From assembly GCA_020746875.1 (NCBI GenBank), contig JAGTJL010000034.1, positions 124,001-188,000 on the forward strand: 64,000 nucleotides of DNA, given 5' to 3'. The notes beneath the pieces were generated by a model. The model did not search any database. It saw nothing but the letters and a program-made list of their open reading frames with translations, and had not been told where the DNA came from. This document shows positions 24,021-35,121 of this stretch, piece by piece. This DNA is from Rhexocercosporidium sp. MPI-PUGE-AT-0058. Taxonomy: Eukaryota > Ascomycota > Leotiomycetes > Helotiales. A program made the position numbers and the translations under genes. Each line of letters starts with the position of its first letter. Position 1 is the first letter of the stretch.

Positions 24021-26067
24021 CGTGGAGGCTATTGTGCTGAAGGCTTCCGGTGATGATGATCAAAAGGACGAAGACCGGGTACAGTACTGGTCTGATGATA
24101 AGATACGGTGGATGATAACGAAGATGAGGATAAACTTCGCGGCGTAGTAATGGGTCGTGCGGATCACGCACACGCCATAGAGCGGCCTCAAATCCCTAAA
24201 TAAGCCACAATTGACGACGAGAGGCCAGCGCATCCACGTCCCCAGTCATTCGGTTCATGTGCAGATGCAGATGCTGTGAGTGGATGACAATTGGGTATCT
24301 CGACCTCCACCCCAGAACGGACAGTCCACACACTCCGTAGGATCCAGGGCTCAAGAAACGCGCTCACCGCGAAATCTTAATACCAAGCTTTCTTAAGTAC
24401 CCGTATGCATGCAGGGACCCCTTGAAGCAGCCAATGCTTGGCTGTAACGGTCAAGTTTGTGGGGCTTCGACACTAGAGGAGGTATTCGGCTAGCTATTTT
24501 GGTCGTGGGGCGGAAAAGGGGGTTCGTGGTTTGGCGAGAAGACTGTTTTCTTCTGTTCGCCTACCAACCTGACGACAGTGCGAGTTTGGTAGTGGAAGGC
24601 AGATTGAGAGAAGTGACGGGGTTACTGGTTTTTCCAATATTTTGGTAGGAGGACTTTGCGAGGAAAGTTGTGCAGCAAACAGGAAAGCTAAATATACTAA
24701 GGAATCTCGTGGAGGGTTTTCGAGATTCTGCTGCAAACCAGCTTCTGGGATATGCCTTTAGGATACCGGTATTTAATATCTATTCACTTTAGTCTCACGC
24801 TTCCTTGGACTTTGGAAAGCAGATGATTCTACAAGCTTTTAGCCGTTACTCCTTCATCTAATCTTGTCGGTTCTAAAGAGCTAGTTAAAATCTTCGTCGT
24901 GAGTGGCGGCTTATGGGTGAAATGGTACTTCTCGGACGACTTGGGGCAAGTCAAATCATTGCTACGGACACAATACTTACTATCAAGAACCCAGGCATGA
25001 ACACTTGGGCGTATTTTAATGGCAACAAACAGCTAATCTTGACAGCACAGACGCTAGGTACTACATGCCCTCTAGCTACGGACAAAATGGTACCCAAAAG
25101 ATCTTCAGGGACGACTTTTGCCAAGATCTCAAAGCAGACAAAGTCCAACTCGGTCTTTCATGGTGACAGAATAGGATCTGGTAGAACTCGATTCGCAGTT
25201 GACAATTATGAAAATAAAAGTATGGAGAATGAGACAAGAAGGAGTCTAGAAAATACTGCTTGTGGAGAGAATATCGTTGAGCTGGATGTTACCCATGAAG
25301 GGTATGAACTGGAGGATAGATAGGCCTGCTTGATTGCAATAGTTTCGAGTCCATTTCGCCTACTCACTAGGCTTTCCCATACAGTAACGATACTTGAGAT
25401 GATGTTTGGGTTGCGGAATGTGCCATAGCGCTTCCAACAAACTTTACCACATGCATTGATATGGATAATCGGTATTTTCGATGAAATAGTGTGCAACTTA
25501 AGCGAAGCTCCTAGTCAAGGATCATAAATATGAGTTTATTCATTCCCCCTCGTTTGAAGCTGCTTCAATTTTACCGACAAGCGGATCAAATTCCATTTAA
25601 TGTTCTAAAACTGGCGTTAGTAAGTCAAAAATCAGGTCGCCATTCCTATTCCGATTTTGACAAGTCGAGTATTCATCTCAGTATCAGCATACAAGGAGTT
25701 CCTATGCTGTAATTTTATAGCCGCGAAGGGGTTTTATTTAGCTATCGATCTCAAATATTTTCCCACTAAAATCTCTAGCATCTACTGTTAGAGATAAGTT
25801 GATTCAAGGGCGGCGGGCTACAGGGTTCTCTAGTTGTGTTGAAGTTGTGGCACTACAAACCCCTTCTCAATGAGGTTGATGTGACTTATACACAGCTCGA
25901 AATACCATTTTACCGGACTCCGTAATATTTCCGGCAGTATAGTGTGCGGCTGAAGAACGCTACCCTGCATCTCGGCATCGGAACTCAAGAACCGGATTTC
26001 TGTCCTTTCTAAATCCATCGCCACAAGCGCTTCCTGCAGTCAAGTGCATCTTCATTTTCAATCCACA
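24021..26067. other. No convincing gene
   Basis: A plus-strand frame 24913-25323 (136 codons) and an overlapping minus-strand frame 25206-25496 exist, but neither has recognisable features or flanking exons. The rest is empty as far as I can see. Confidence 0.35.
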
Positions 26068-26454
26068 ATGTTGTCGAAGGCCATCGCCTGTTCTGTACTC
26101 GCTACTCTCTCTTTCCAATTTGCAGCACTGCCAACCTCAGCTGCTCATTCCGAAATACAAACTCACTACCAAGCACCGCTTCACGAAGGCGGAGGCGGGC
26201 CTATCGTGATAGGCAATTACGGCGTTTTTCTCTTCCCGGGCCATTCCATCGAGCAGCACTCCGCAGCTATCAAGACAAATATAACACCGTATATCATGTA
26301 TATTTTCGACAAGCTCTGGACCGACCGCGTAGCGTACAGTGCGCGGAATATTAATAACGATTTGTTGGCTGCGATTCGGTCGGATCCTGGGGTGGAGTTC
26401 GTGGAGATAGATCATGCGCCGTACCTTACATTGGTGGATGATGTTTGGATGTGA
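26068..26454 (+). CDS. Secreted protein resembling a peptidase inhibitor I9 / subtilisin propeptide domain
   Basis: A single-exon frame of 128 residues. The start at 26068 is the ATG giving MLSKAIACSVLATLSFQFAA, a signal peptide ending before residue 28. The mature part shows the I9 pattern: a strand (YGVFLFPGHS), a helix carrying Glu-His (IEQHSAAIKTNI), a second strand with aromatic residues, and LLAAIRSDPGVEFVEID, the typical SDPGVxxVExD ending. I9 domains fold as propeptides of subtilases or act alone as their inhibitors. No protease domain follows, so a stand-alone inhibitor or chaperone is possible. This is inferred from the pattern alone. Confidence 0.6.
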   Translation: MLSKAIACSVLATLSFQFAALPTSAAHSEIQTHYQAPLHEGGGGPIVIGNYGVFLFPGHSIEQHSAAIKTNITPYIMYIFDKLWTDRVAYSARNINNDLLAAIRSDPGVEFVEIDHAPYLTLVDDVWM

Positions 26455-26689
26455 GGACGGACAGGAAGGGGGTTGATGATGTCGGGGTGTGTGCTATTGT
26501 TGTAGCTGGAAGGTTATAGTGATGGTAACTAAAGAGAGGGAAGTGGGTCGCTGATAGGAAACGAGAGCTCAGTGCCAGGAAGCGATGGAGACTTGCTATT
26601 TACAGCGCGGGACTTGGCTACTCGGTGCACCTATAGGATAGGGCTCGACTCTTCTTGTTTTACAGACACTTCTCCACTGGCTGCTTTCG

Positions 26690-26947
26690 CAGTCGATCTT
26701 CGTCGTCCAGGTCAGCATTTACGACAAGAATGGCACACCAGTCCCGGACAGCGCCAGTGACGACGAAAGCATATCTCGGTACGCTCAATCATCCAACAGC
26801 GGGTACTCCCCGATCGCGGTCATCTTCTCAATTACAGCTGCGGTGGCGTTGTTGCTACTGGCGATGGTGTTCTACTTTAGGAGGTACCCCGCGGGCTCAC
26901 CACCGGTAGTATCTACCTGCCGCCTATCATCTGATATCGATGAGTGA
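26690..26947 (+). other. Possible terminal exon of a single-pass membrane protein
   Basis: The frame from about 26690 to the TGA at 26945-26947 encodes a short polar segment, then a strong hydrophobic helix (SPIAVIFSITAAVALLLLAM), then FYFRR and a short tail, a classic single-pass anchor with positive-inside charges. It follows pyrimidine-AG acceptors (TTTTACAG). I could not build upstream exons, so this may be a gene remnant. Confidence 0.3.
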
Positions 26948-27719
26948 GGAGAAGATGTATGGAAATTTCAGGTGTGGAGCCAACGGAGGATCGCTGAGTG
27001 GGGTTGGGCATTGTTCTATTGTTTCTCATGAAGTATGGAGACAGAGATACGTACAGCTGCCGAGCGAAAAATCTGTATATGCTGGAAAATGAAATAGGTC
27101 TACTTGTTTGTCCAATATTCCGGCAATGAGTACGAGTCGTTTTTTGTCAAATTTGAATTAAGTTCAAGGTCAGTGCCCTGCGTTTGACATATGCGACGTG
27201 GTTTTGCAAGATCCAGCACCAGGTGTTCGAAGGTTTCGCTGCAGAGAAACAAGCCGCCTAAATTTTAATTGACATTGAATTCATGTTCCAGCTTGAACTG
27301 AAAAACGACCTTCACTCCGAGGATTAGTCAGCTTCAGGTCAAGAACCACCACGGGAGAAGTACTCAAGCATGTGACTTGCCGATTAGGTATAATCAAATC
27401 AGTGTTATGACTTAGGCTCGACAACAATAGTCTGAGTGCGTATTTCTTCCCGGGAATATGTGTCGAACAACACCACCTCTTCCATTCACTCATTGGTCTT
27501 TTCATCTCCCTTGACCCAGTCCTCTCTCCACGGCAGAATTGGAATTTTGGGTGCCCTTCGCTGCCCCTCTCTCCTTCACTTGGGGCATCGTCTGTTATTC
27601 TATGACAGGTCCCTGACCATTGACAACACCTTCCAAGTACAAAGAGAGCCTGTACCTCGAGTTCTCGACTATCAGAACCCTATCTCAGGGTGCAGAATAA
27701 GCACACCTTCCTGCTCTAA
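26948..27719. other. No gene recognised; upstream of the phosphotransferase-like gene
   Basis: It may hold the undetermined 5' end of the next gene, for which I see no good in-frame ATG. Confidence 0.35.
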
Positions 27720-29227
27720 ATTTCAACAATTAAATTTTGAATTGAGCGGAGCAAGTGCACGTGACACAACAGATTGGGACGAGCGTACCGAAATCGAGAA
27801 CAGGGCAGCGTCCTTTATATGGATCGACAAATTCATAAAATGTCGTGGAGAACGGCTGACAGATTGGGTGTCAACCTTCCACAAGGACAACTTGCCTTGC
27901 AGGCTTGCCAATGATAAAGTATCCGACGATCTTCGTGGGTCGTTTAACTGGACTTGTAGAGTGATCTTTACCGACGGGGAGCAGTGGATGGTGCGGTTGC
28001 CTAGAGGTGGGAAGGTCAAGAATGCCGATGAGAAAGTCGAGATTGAAGTAGCTATAATGAATATCGTCCATCAGCAGACTGATATTCCCATCCCTGAAGT
28101 CAAAGCCTGGGGGTTAGCTGCTGATAATAAGCTTGGGTTAGGCCCGTTTATTATAACCTCCTTTATTGAAGGCGTGAGCTTGGGTGACGTTCTTCAAGAC
28201 CCTGAGAGCCCTGATGATAGACTTATGCGAGGAGATATTAGCGAAGGAGATATTGAGACCACCTACCAGCAGATTGCTCATTTTATGTTGCAACTCTCAA
28301 AGCTCAACTTTTCCAAGATTGGTAGCTTGTCCCGAGCGTCCCAGAAGGGCGACGTTAGCCACGCCGCGACGATACATTCGCGACCTATGACATGGAAGGC
28401 ACATGAAATTCTTAATGTTGGGGGAGTCGATGTTTTCTATACGTTTAACACTTTGATATCTCCTTACCTAGCTTAATTCTGATCTCCCTCTACCAGGTGC
28501 CCCAACTACGACATTCTCGTCAACTACCGACTATTTCACCTATGTAGCTGGCCAAGACTGGCGACATCTCCACGAGCAGCTAAATTCAGTCGACGATGAG
28601 GACGACGCAAGGGAGAAGTATATCTACTGGAGCGTCTTCAGGGCCTTAATCTCTCGTTTCATTTCTCCAAAGTATGACGAGGGGCCATTCAAGCTCATCT
28701 GCGACGATTTCGGGCCAGCAAACATGATCGTCAATAACACGCAGGACCTCAAGATCATCGCAGTAATCGACTGGGAGTGGTCCTATGTTGGACCTCACCA
28801 ACTGTTCTGGTCCCCGCCGAGGTTGCTTTTGATAGAAACGCCTAACAATTAGAGCGCCACCGACGAGAGTCTTACTAGGTACAACAGGTACTTGGAGATG
28901 TTTATGCGAATATTAGAAGAGGAGGAGGGGAAGGCGCTAGGGGACAACATGCTTGCAGAAGAGAGGCCCTCGACACTCATGAGACGATGCAAGACAGAGG
29001 GTTGGATGTGGTTTCACCACATCATTTGGGAAGGCTTCAACGGCCCTAATAATGTCCCTTTCGAACAGCTCCGAGCCGCGGCACCTAGCTTTGACAAACT
29101 TGTTGCCGCGGTCCCAAAGAAAGAGGCTGATGCCTTCGTCAAAATGAAAATGCAACACTTGGCTGAGTACAAAGTACTGGTAGACGAGAAAAAGAAGTGG
29201 TACGAAGGGCTGAAAGCCGGAGGCTAG
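27720..29227 (+). pseudogene. Aminoglycoside-phosphotransferase-like (APH family) gene with in-frame stop
   Basis: Segments match the fungal APH/choline-kinase-like fold. A WDERTEIENRAASFIW N-terminal block is followed by a nucleotide-binding region (MVRLPRGGKV, EVAIMNIV), the linker PFIITSFIEG, a helical block, then the catalytic CDDFGPANMIV (D..N) and the metal-binding IAVIDWEWS. The last exon continues to TAG/GGCTAG at 29227. Two defects are seen. A TAG at 28850-28852 interrupts the frame where the family usually has Trp or another residue before a Ser-Ala motif; TGG to TAG would be a RIP-type change. The junction near 28430-28500 has no good donor matching the frame of the next block. No in-frame ATG is visible before 28057, so the start is unresolved. 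It is probably a recently lost gene. Confidence 0.7.
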
Positions 29228-29736
29228 GATTTAAAGAACTCTTTAAGTGAGACTTGAGAGATATGGTATTCCTACCTGTACTGCCGCAACATTTGATGTA
29301 CTATGTGGACGCCAAACTCTATAGTCTCACTACGCTAGCCGCATGAATGTACCCTCTATAACCAGGAGTCTACGGCAAAGTGGGGCGGTCCAATTAAGTA
29401 AAAGGCACCCGAGAGTCCGAAATTTTTGAGTAATTAGAGGACGTGAAGTCAGAAGCCGTGACTTGGTTAAATTTCAGTACTTATGTACTCTACAAATCGG
29501 TAAAATATGGATCGTGAATGCATCCATCAAGGATGACAGATAATAGATTAGAATGTAACAATTGAACCAGATACATAATTTAAGTTACCTCCAAGCTCCT
29601 TAAAAGACGTTCAAGAGTAATTCATAGAACCCATTTGACAACCATCCAAAACCTCCAGCAATCTAGATAGCAATAGTCAAAAATGCATTATAGTAAAGAA
29701 ATCGTGGGCAGAGAATAGATCGTAGACGTCCGTGAT
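29228..29736. other. No gene recognised
   Basis: An AT-rich spacer with only short frames. Confidence 0.4.
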
Positions 29737-29996
29737 TTAAGTGCCTGAGCTTCCGCGCTATTATGGACTTAGTATGTGAATCGTAAATCTCGTTCCATAA
29801 TCAAATCACATACCTCCTTCTCCTTTTTCTCCTTATTGTCCTTATTGTCCTTATTGTCCTTTCTCTTCCGCTGGGTCGACCTGCCCGTCTCCTGTATGAG
29901 GGCGGCCATCTCCGGGTCATCAATGATATTATTGGTAACTTCGCCCTTAGCCTCCCGATCCTACTATTCCTTCGACTTAGACGGGTCGTCGGCCAT
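29737..29996 (-). pseudogene. Small Lys-rich protein gene, broken by two adjacent stops
   Basis: From the ATG at 29996 the frame reads MADDPSKSKE, then TAG TAG, then continues cleanly with DREAKGEV and a Lys/Asp/Asn repeat to a GTATGT donor at about 29812. The following intron has a branch-like TACTAAG and a TAG acceptor, and a six-codon exon ends in TAA at 29737. CAG to TAG at both codons would explain the stops and is a RIP-type change. The function is unknown. Confidence 0.45.
29832..29858. repeat. 9-base tandem repeat, three copies
   Basis: CTTATTGTC is repeated three times. On the minus strand it encodes Lys-Asp-Asn units in the small relic gene. Confidence 0.8.
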
Positions 29997-30507
29997 ATTT
30001 ATTGTTCCAAGTGGGGCAGTCTTTGTGGCGCTAAAAGGATTCTTGGTGAAGAAATTTCAATTGTGATGGGAATTGGGAAGATGTGTGTATTACAAAGAGA
30101 CGTCTTAAGGCAGAAGAGTCAAGTTGAGCAGTTTGGATTTAGTCTCAAATAAGTAGATGCGATGTATACGCCCTGCTGATGTGAACAGGCAACTCGAGTC
30201 ATCGGGCCACTGGCAATTTAGGCGTGCTACCAACCAGCGTGCACTGTCCCATATGCATCGATAAGAAAAGAACCGCCTTCTATTGGGGAGGAGGAAAAGA
30301 CGCATGATCACATACATCGGTGCAATCGTGATGTGTCTCGACCAAAGCCTGCTCGCAGACTGAGCCGCACTTCAGCAGGTGCGCCAAAGCTGTCTGTTCA
30401 CGACGACGACGGTCGAACCTAGTATAGATAATAAATAAATTTCTGATAAAAACAGTGCACTCGATCAAAGAGGATCTTGGCATAGTTGGAACAGTAGACA
30501 AATTTTC
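29997..30507. other. No gene recognised; kinase 3' flank
   Basis: Nothing is supported here except the likely 3' untranslated region of the minus-strand kinase. Confidence 0.4.
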
Positions 30508-32238
30508 TACGTCATTGTCTCGGTCGATGCTCCCGAAGATGCGGTGGCCTGTGGCTGCATCAAAAACTCATCAAAAGCCAGCTCCTCCGCAGCGGGCCTC
30601 TCCTCTGGCATCCAGCATAACATCCTGCGCAAGAACTGTACGAAAAGAACCCGATCCTCCCCACAAAGCCACTGGTCACGGCTTTCGAAAGATTGATCAG
30701 GAATCGGAACAGAGCCTTTCCAGTTTCCTATAGTGACATTAGCAAATTATTGCCGTACAGTGACCTGAGCAAACCAATACTATATATTTCGAGTTGGAAG
30801 AACAGGGGTTTTGGTGCAATACCTTGACTGTCCCAGTATTGATAGCATTTTTCACTCCGTTTCAAGAATTCTGGAGGCGGAGGCCCCAAAAGTGAAACCA
30901 TTTCTGCAAGGTGCTGTTCATCATCTAGTATTCGATTTTGCCTTGCGAAGAATAAATGACCGCCTTCAAGAAGATCCCACGTCTAGGTAGATTACATAAA
31001 AGTTAGCTCAATTTTAGCTTGTTCATAGCCTGGCTATGGAGGGCCATCTGCTTTTCGACCTTGAAATTTCTTCGTTACTTCGGCCAAGTGGCGTGACCCA
31101 GCAAATGGGATATTCCAATACACTCGCATTAGATAGGTCAAGCAACAATACGCCAGTTGAATCAACCCTCGGGGTATTGATTTGCACTCACCATGACACC
31201 AATCCCCCAAATATCCACTTTAGAATCCCAATCCATTCCCAAAATCACCTCCGGGGCGCGGTAAATTCCAGGCATAATGTCGCCTCTGTGTTTTTGGGTA
31301 CCAGCTCTAGCCTCACCAAGATCACAGAGGACTGGTTGGCCTGCACTGAAAGGCATCGGTCGCGAGTTATAGATAGTGCGATCGCGAAGAACCTTCCGGG
31401 CGATGGGTCGTTCCAGTTCGCCTCGCTCAATCTGGGAAAGGATTGAGTCATCCTCGACAACGAATTAATACTTCTAACCACCACAAGAAGGCTAGTTTTA
31501 TATGAGAGCTCACCAGTTTTAACGACATGGCATCGGTGTAAATAATCTAGGGCTATAAGGAGGAGTTGAATGCTCTTTTGGACAAGATCTTTTGGAAACC
31601 TATTCTGAGGAAGAAGTCTCAGGAACTCGGTGAAACTCATCTCAAGCGGCTGATAAAGCATGCATTTGTGATGTCCATTGGGACCGGCGATTTCAAATGA
31701 ATCAAGGACGCTTCGGACCATGTTTTTCCCTGGGTGTTCGATGGGATTCCTTTTTAAGTGCTCGTTAATCATGATTTCGTGATCACCATGTAAGTCCGCA
31801 TGATCATGCTCTTTGGTTCGAACACGCAATTTCAGTGTCAGATATCGGTGTTCCCTATTGAGATATTAGAAAGAATCTTGACTATTTGAATAAATGCCGT
31901 TCAAATCCTTGCCTGAGATCTCTGCACAGCCAGACCGTGGAATTCACCCCGAATCCTAATTTTGTCACAGCCTGATATCTAGAACCGAACACTTCACCAA
32001 TATAAACCGGATAATAATCTTTTGGGACGTAAGACGGAATATCTTCTTCCTCGATCTTCTTGGTTGCGTCCAGTTCCACAAACCCGGAGGTAGGAAACTT
32101 GGGGGGAGGAGAATGAGGACTAGTATCCATGGTTCTGACAAATGATTGAGGCAAATATGGGAGAAGCCGATAGGGGAAGGGCGATTGAGAGATGAATGAA
32201 TGCAGTGGCCTCTTAAGACCTAAGTAATGTCTGGTCAT
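30508..32238 (-). CDS. SRPK-like serine/arginine protein kinase, catalytic loop apparently missing
   Basis: Exons: 32238-31913, 31854-31514, about 31452-31192, 30982-30822 (ending 30823) and 30727-30508. The glycine loop [13 protein letters not shown], the Lys in YLTLKL, the SRPK-type activation start [15 protein letters not shown] and [12 protein letters not shown] are present, as is a complete C-lobe ending in ASTETMT. The first intron uses a GC donor (AG/GCAAGG). Exon 2 ends with [11 protein letters not shown], where the family continues with HTD....N, the catalytic loop. No frame between 31513 and 31453 provides it, and the phases of exons 2 and 3 do not fit. The protein is therefore either a pseudokinase or a recent pseudogene. 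The start at 32238 adds a basic leader; Met at 32130 is the alternative. Confidence 0.7.
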
Positions 32239-32515
32239 CTTAATTTGAAGGGAAGACTATTAGAGGATCCTTTGGTCGGGTACGATTTGAAAGGGAGACC
32301 ATAGCGCCGCGCTTGGTGCATTAAGTGGTGCTCTCGGATTGGCAAAACCATTCCACCGATAGAGTAAGCGAGCCAATTAAATATACGACGTTCTCACCTT
32401 CCTTCCACGTTGACGTAGCGTACGTACGGCAACTTCTATTTAACCTAAACCTCCCTTCTCACTCGTAGCTGATCATAAGATGTTTTGACTCTCTTATTAA
32501 TAGCGGCTATAGCTA

Positions 32516-32569
32516 ACGTAGGTGGTAAGCGAGTGGTTATTGTAAACGAGTGGTTACGCCCCCCCACCT
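32516..32569 (+). repeat. Left terminal inverted repeat of the pogo/Fot1-like element
   Basis: 54 bases, identical to the reverse complement of 34317-34370, ending in a C7 run. Confidence 0.92.
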
Positions 32570-32739
32570 ACCCGAACAGAAATCACTAATATTAATTAAC
32601 GCGTAATTATTAACTCTTAAAACCAGTTTTATTCTATTATCTACGTGCTGAGCATATACGGGCATTATATTCAGTTGCTTTACATATGCTACACCTTGCT
32701 AAGGCGCGTAGTTAGGGCTATACACGTAGTTCTGCCTCC

Positions 32740-34275
32740 TCCTCTATAGGCCCGTTTTCAGCTATTTCTACTAGTTCTATACCTTCTTGAACTATAAGAA
32801 CCCCCCCAGGTTATATAAAAGACCTCCTTATTACTCTCTTCTTCTTTTGACGTGCGTTTTCGGCCCGTAATTGCTTATTCTCCTCTGCTAGAATTGAAGT
32901 ATTATGTATAGCTATTTTGCATCCCTTAACTAACTGCTGAAATGCGAAATCTGTAAGATTAGAAGAGATATTTAGATGCATCCGACGCTATAAAGACTCT
33001 TTAATTGACTTTGCTTAACGATCTATTGCTTCGGGATACTGTAGTGTCTTTGGAGTCCATGGTAAAGGTAGTATAAGTGAGGGAGTAGGTGTACGGATCT
33101 GTATATTAAGCTTTAAGAGCACGCGTTCTAAGTCGAAAGGGACTAATCCGGTAGCTGCAAAACCACTGCGTGCAATAGCAGGAATTATTAATTCCGGACG
33201 TGCTCTGCTATATACTGTAAGGAAGTCCGCTTTATCGATATAATTGACTCCATTACGCATTAATTGCTCGATCTGACGCCCGTACGCGCGTTTTAAGGTT
33301 GCAAAACAGCTTACATCCAAAGGTTGTAATAAGTGAGAGCTATGCGCGGGTATACAGAGAGTAATAATCTTGTACTCTGTACAAAATAGGTCGAATTCCG
33401 GTATTATATGACTCCCATGCCCATCCAGAATTAAGAGTCTATACACTCCCTTTATACGTGGTGCTGTATACGGCTCAAAAACAGTAGAGAGTTATAGAAG
33501 ACTTAACTGATCATTAGTCCACCCCTTTTCACTGAGTGCAATTACCTAATCGCGTGGTAAATCACTGCTGTACTACGTAGAGATATGCACCTTTCCCTCA
33601 AGAATAATCATAAGAGGAGGCCCGTTACTTATAAAGTCAATTGACTCAATAACTGTAACCTATTCGCGATTCCCTAATTGAACAGCAACTGCTCTACCTG
33701 CTCTTTCCTTGCTTAAAACTACCTTTGCAGTAGCTATCACTCCTATTTGGAACCCCGTCTCGTCAAAGTTATATATATCCTCTACTAAGATACCGTATTT
33801 CGCGATTATGTTCCGTATAAGGTCAAACTAAGCTCGTATAATTAAGTAATCTTCGCAAAGAGCACGCTGGTAGTTGTATTTTCTTATATATTTCGATTGG
33901 AGGGAGTGGTGCCGTTGTACGTAATTATACACCCATTTTTGCCTAATAACTAAAGCTTCCACTACTCTTGCGCCACCGCGTTTTGAAAGCAGTATATTAG
34001 CTATTACGCGTATAAACTGGAATCCCACGGGTAAACCTCTTCCAATCATAGCTAATATCTATTGCTTAAGGGTCTGCTCTTCTAAGTCCGTAAGTTTCCT
34101 GCCGTTAGGTATAAAAACGCGTCTTTCAGGGATACCCTTTACGCGTCGTAATGCTATAGAATATAGTGCATTAAAAGCTTTGCAAGCTGTAAAAAAGTGC
34201 TTAAATTGGCCATTTTGAAAGGCCTGTATAGCAAGAGCGACTCGGCCTTCGTTTTATAACATTTCGAGAGTAATT
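32740..34275 (-). pseudogene. pogo/Fot1 transposase (DDE_1), inactivated
   Basis: In minus-strand order: a helix-turn-helix and CENP-B-like DNA-binding region (34270-33830), then the catalytic domain with Asp in YNFDETGFQIG (about 33765), LILDGHGSH (about 33420) and LLQPLDVSCF (about 33320), then a basic coiled tail. The N-terminal block has stops (two TAA/TAG before 34050, one near 33827), and more lie around 33480-33590. The DDD triad is preserved, but the frame is not open, so the copy is non-autonomous. Confidence 0.85.
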
Positions 34276-34316
34276 GGTTGAGTTATTCGTGGTTAGGTGT
34301 AGAGAGTTATGCGCGA

Positions 34317-34370
34317 AGGTGGGGGGGCGTAACCACTCGTTTACAATAACCACTCGCTTACCACCTACGT
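34317..34370 (-). repeat. Right terminal inverted repeat of the pogo/Fot1-like element
   Basis: 54 bases, identical to the reverse complement of 32516-32569. Confidence 0.92.
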
Positions 34371-35121
34371 TAGAGTACTTTGCATATGACTAATCACGCG
34401 CCTAAGCTTTACGGAGCTCAATATCTGCCGATTTAAGCGAGCCTATCATATAACACCAAGCTCTGCTGTATTAAAGCGAATATTGAAGGGGGAACCCTCC
34501 CTCGGTGCACCTCAGATAAATGTACTGTACTTCGTAGAGTCACTTTTTGAGAATGGATGCAAAGGATTTCACTGGGAAAGTAGTTGTCTTATCCCCGGGC
34601 GTCTACTAGTATTTTGTGACACGGCTTCTACAATAGCGGGGTTGGTGAGGTGGCCCTTCTGGCTTGAGTGCGGCCAGATTCGTATCACACAGTATTGGCC
34701 CCCAATTCTTGGATTGAATACCAGGCGCTTTTCGAAACGATCGGATTTAATCAATGAAGCAGGCCTCTCCGCTCTTGCCTTGGCCGTCCACTCGACGAAT
34801 CAGGTTGAATGGCCCAATATATAGCCCGCTGGGATGGATCGACTCAGCACTCAATACCAGCGCTTTTTTTGTGCGTGCATACTTGCGTTTATATACGCTG
34901 TTTCTTAATTTCATTTTCTCAATCCATATCATTATCTCTTCAATTCGCCTTCCTCCTCTTCTATGAAAGGAAATATTTCACGATTCGCAGCGTAGACCAT
35001 TTGCCGCAAGATCTTTATTGACTGGTCTATACAAAGCTATAGCTTTTTTTTTCTCTTGACAAGGCTCATCTCATAAAAGGCAATCTATAAAAATATCAAA
35101 ATTTTCCCAACCAAGTCTGTT
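34371..35121. other. No gene recognised; upstream of a small gene
   Basis: Short frames only. The last 150 bases are T/C-rich and AT-rich, as in a fungal leader. Confidence 0.4.

Larger units (their letters stand above)
32516..34370. mobile_element. pogo/Fot1-like Tc1-mariner transposon
   Basis: 1855 bp with perfect 54-bp inverted repeats starting ACGTAGGTGGTAAGCGAG, flanked by TA on both sides (32514-32515 and 34371-34372). The inside encodes a decayed DDE_1 transposase on the minus strand. Size, TA target duplication and transposase type fit the fungal Fot1/pogo family. The repeats also contain an internal short repeat, CGAGTGGTTA, twice per arm. The identity of the arms suggests insertion more recent than the piggyBac relic. 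Confidence 0.92.

Noticed and set aside
24913..25323. Plus-strand open frame of 136 codons
   Set aside because: No signal peptide, domain, neighbour exons or homologous pattern; an equally long frame overlaps on the other strand.
31036..31446. Plus-strand open frame of 136 codons
   Set aside because: Antisense to kinase exon 3 and its intron.
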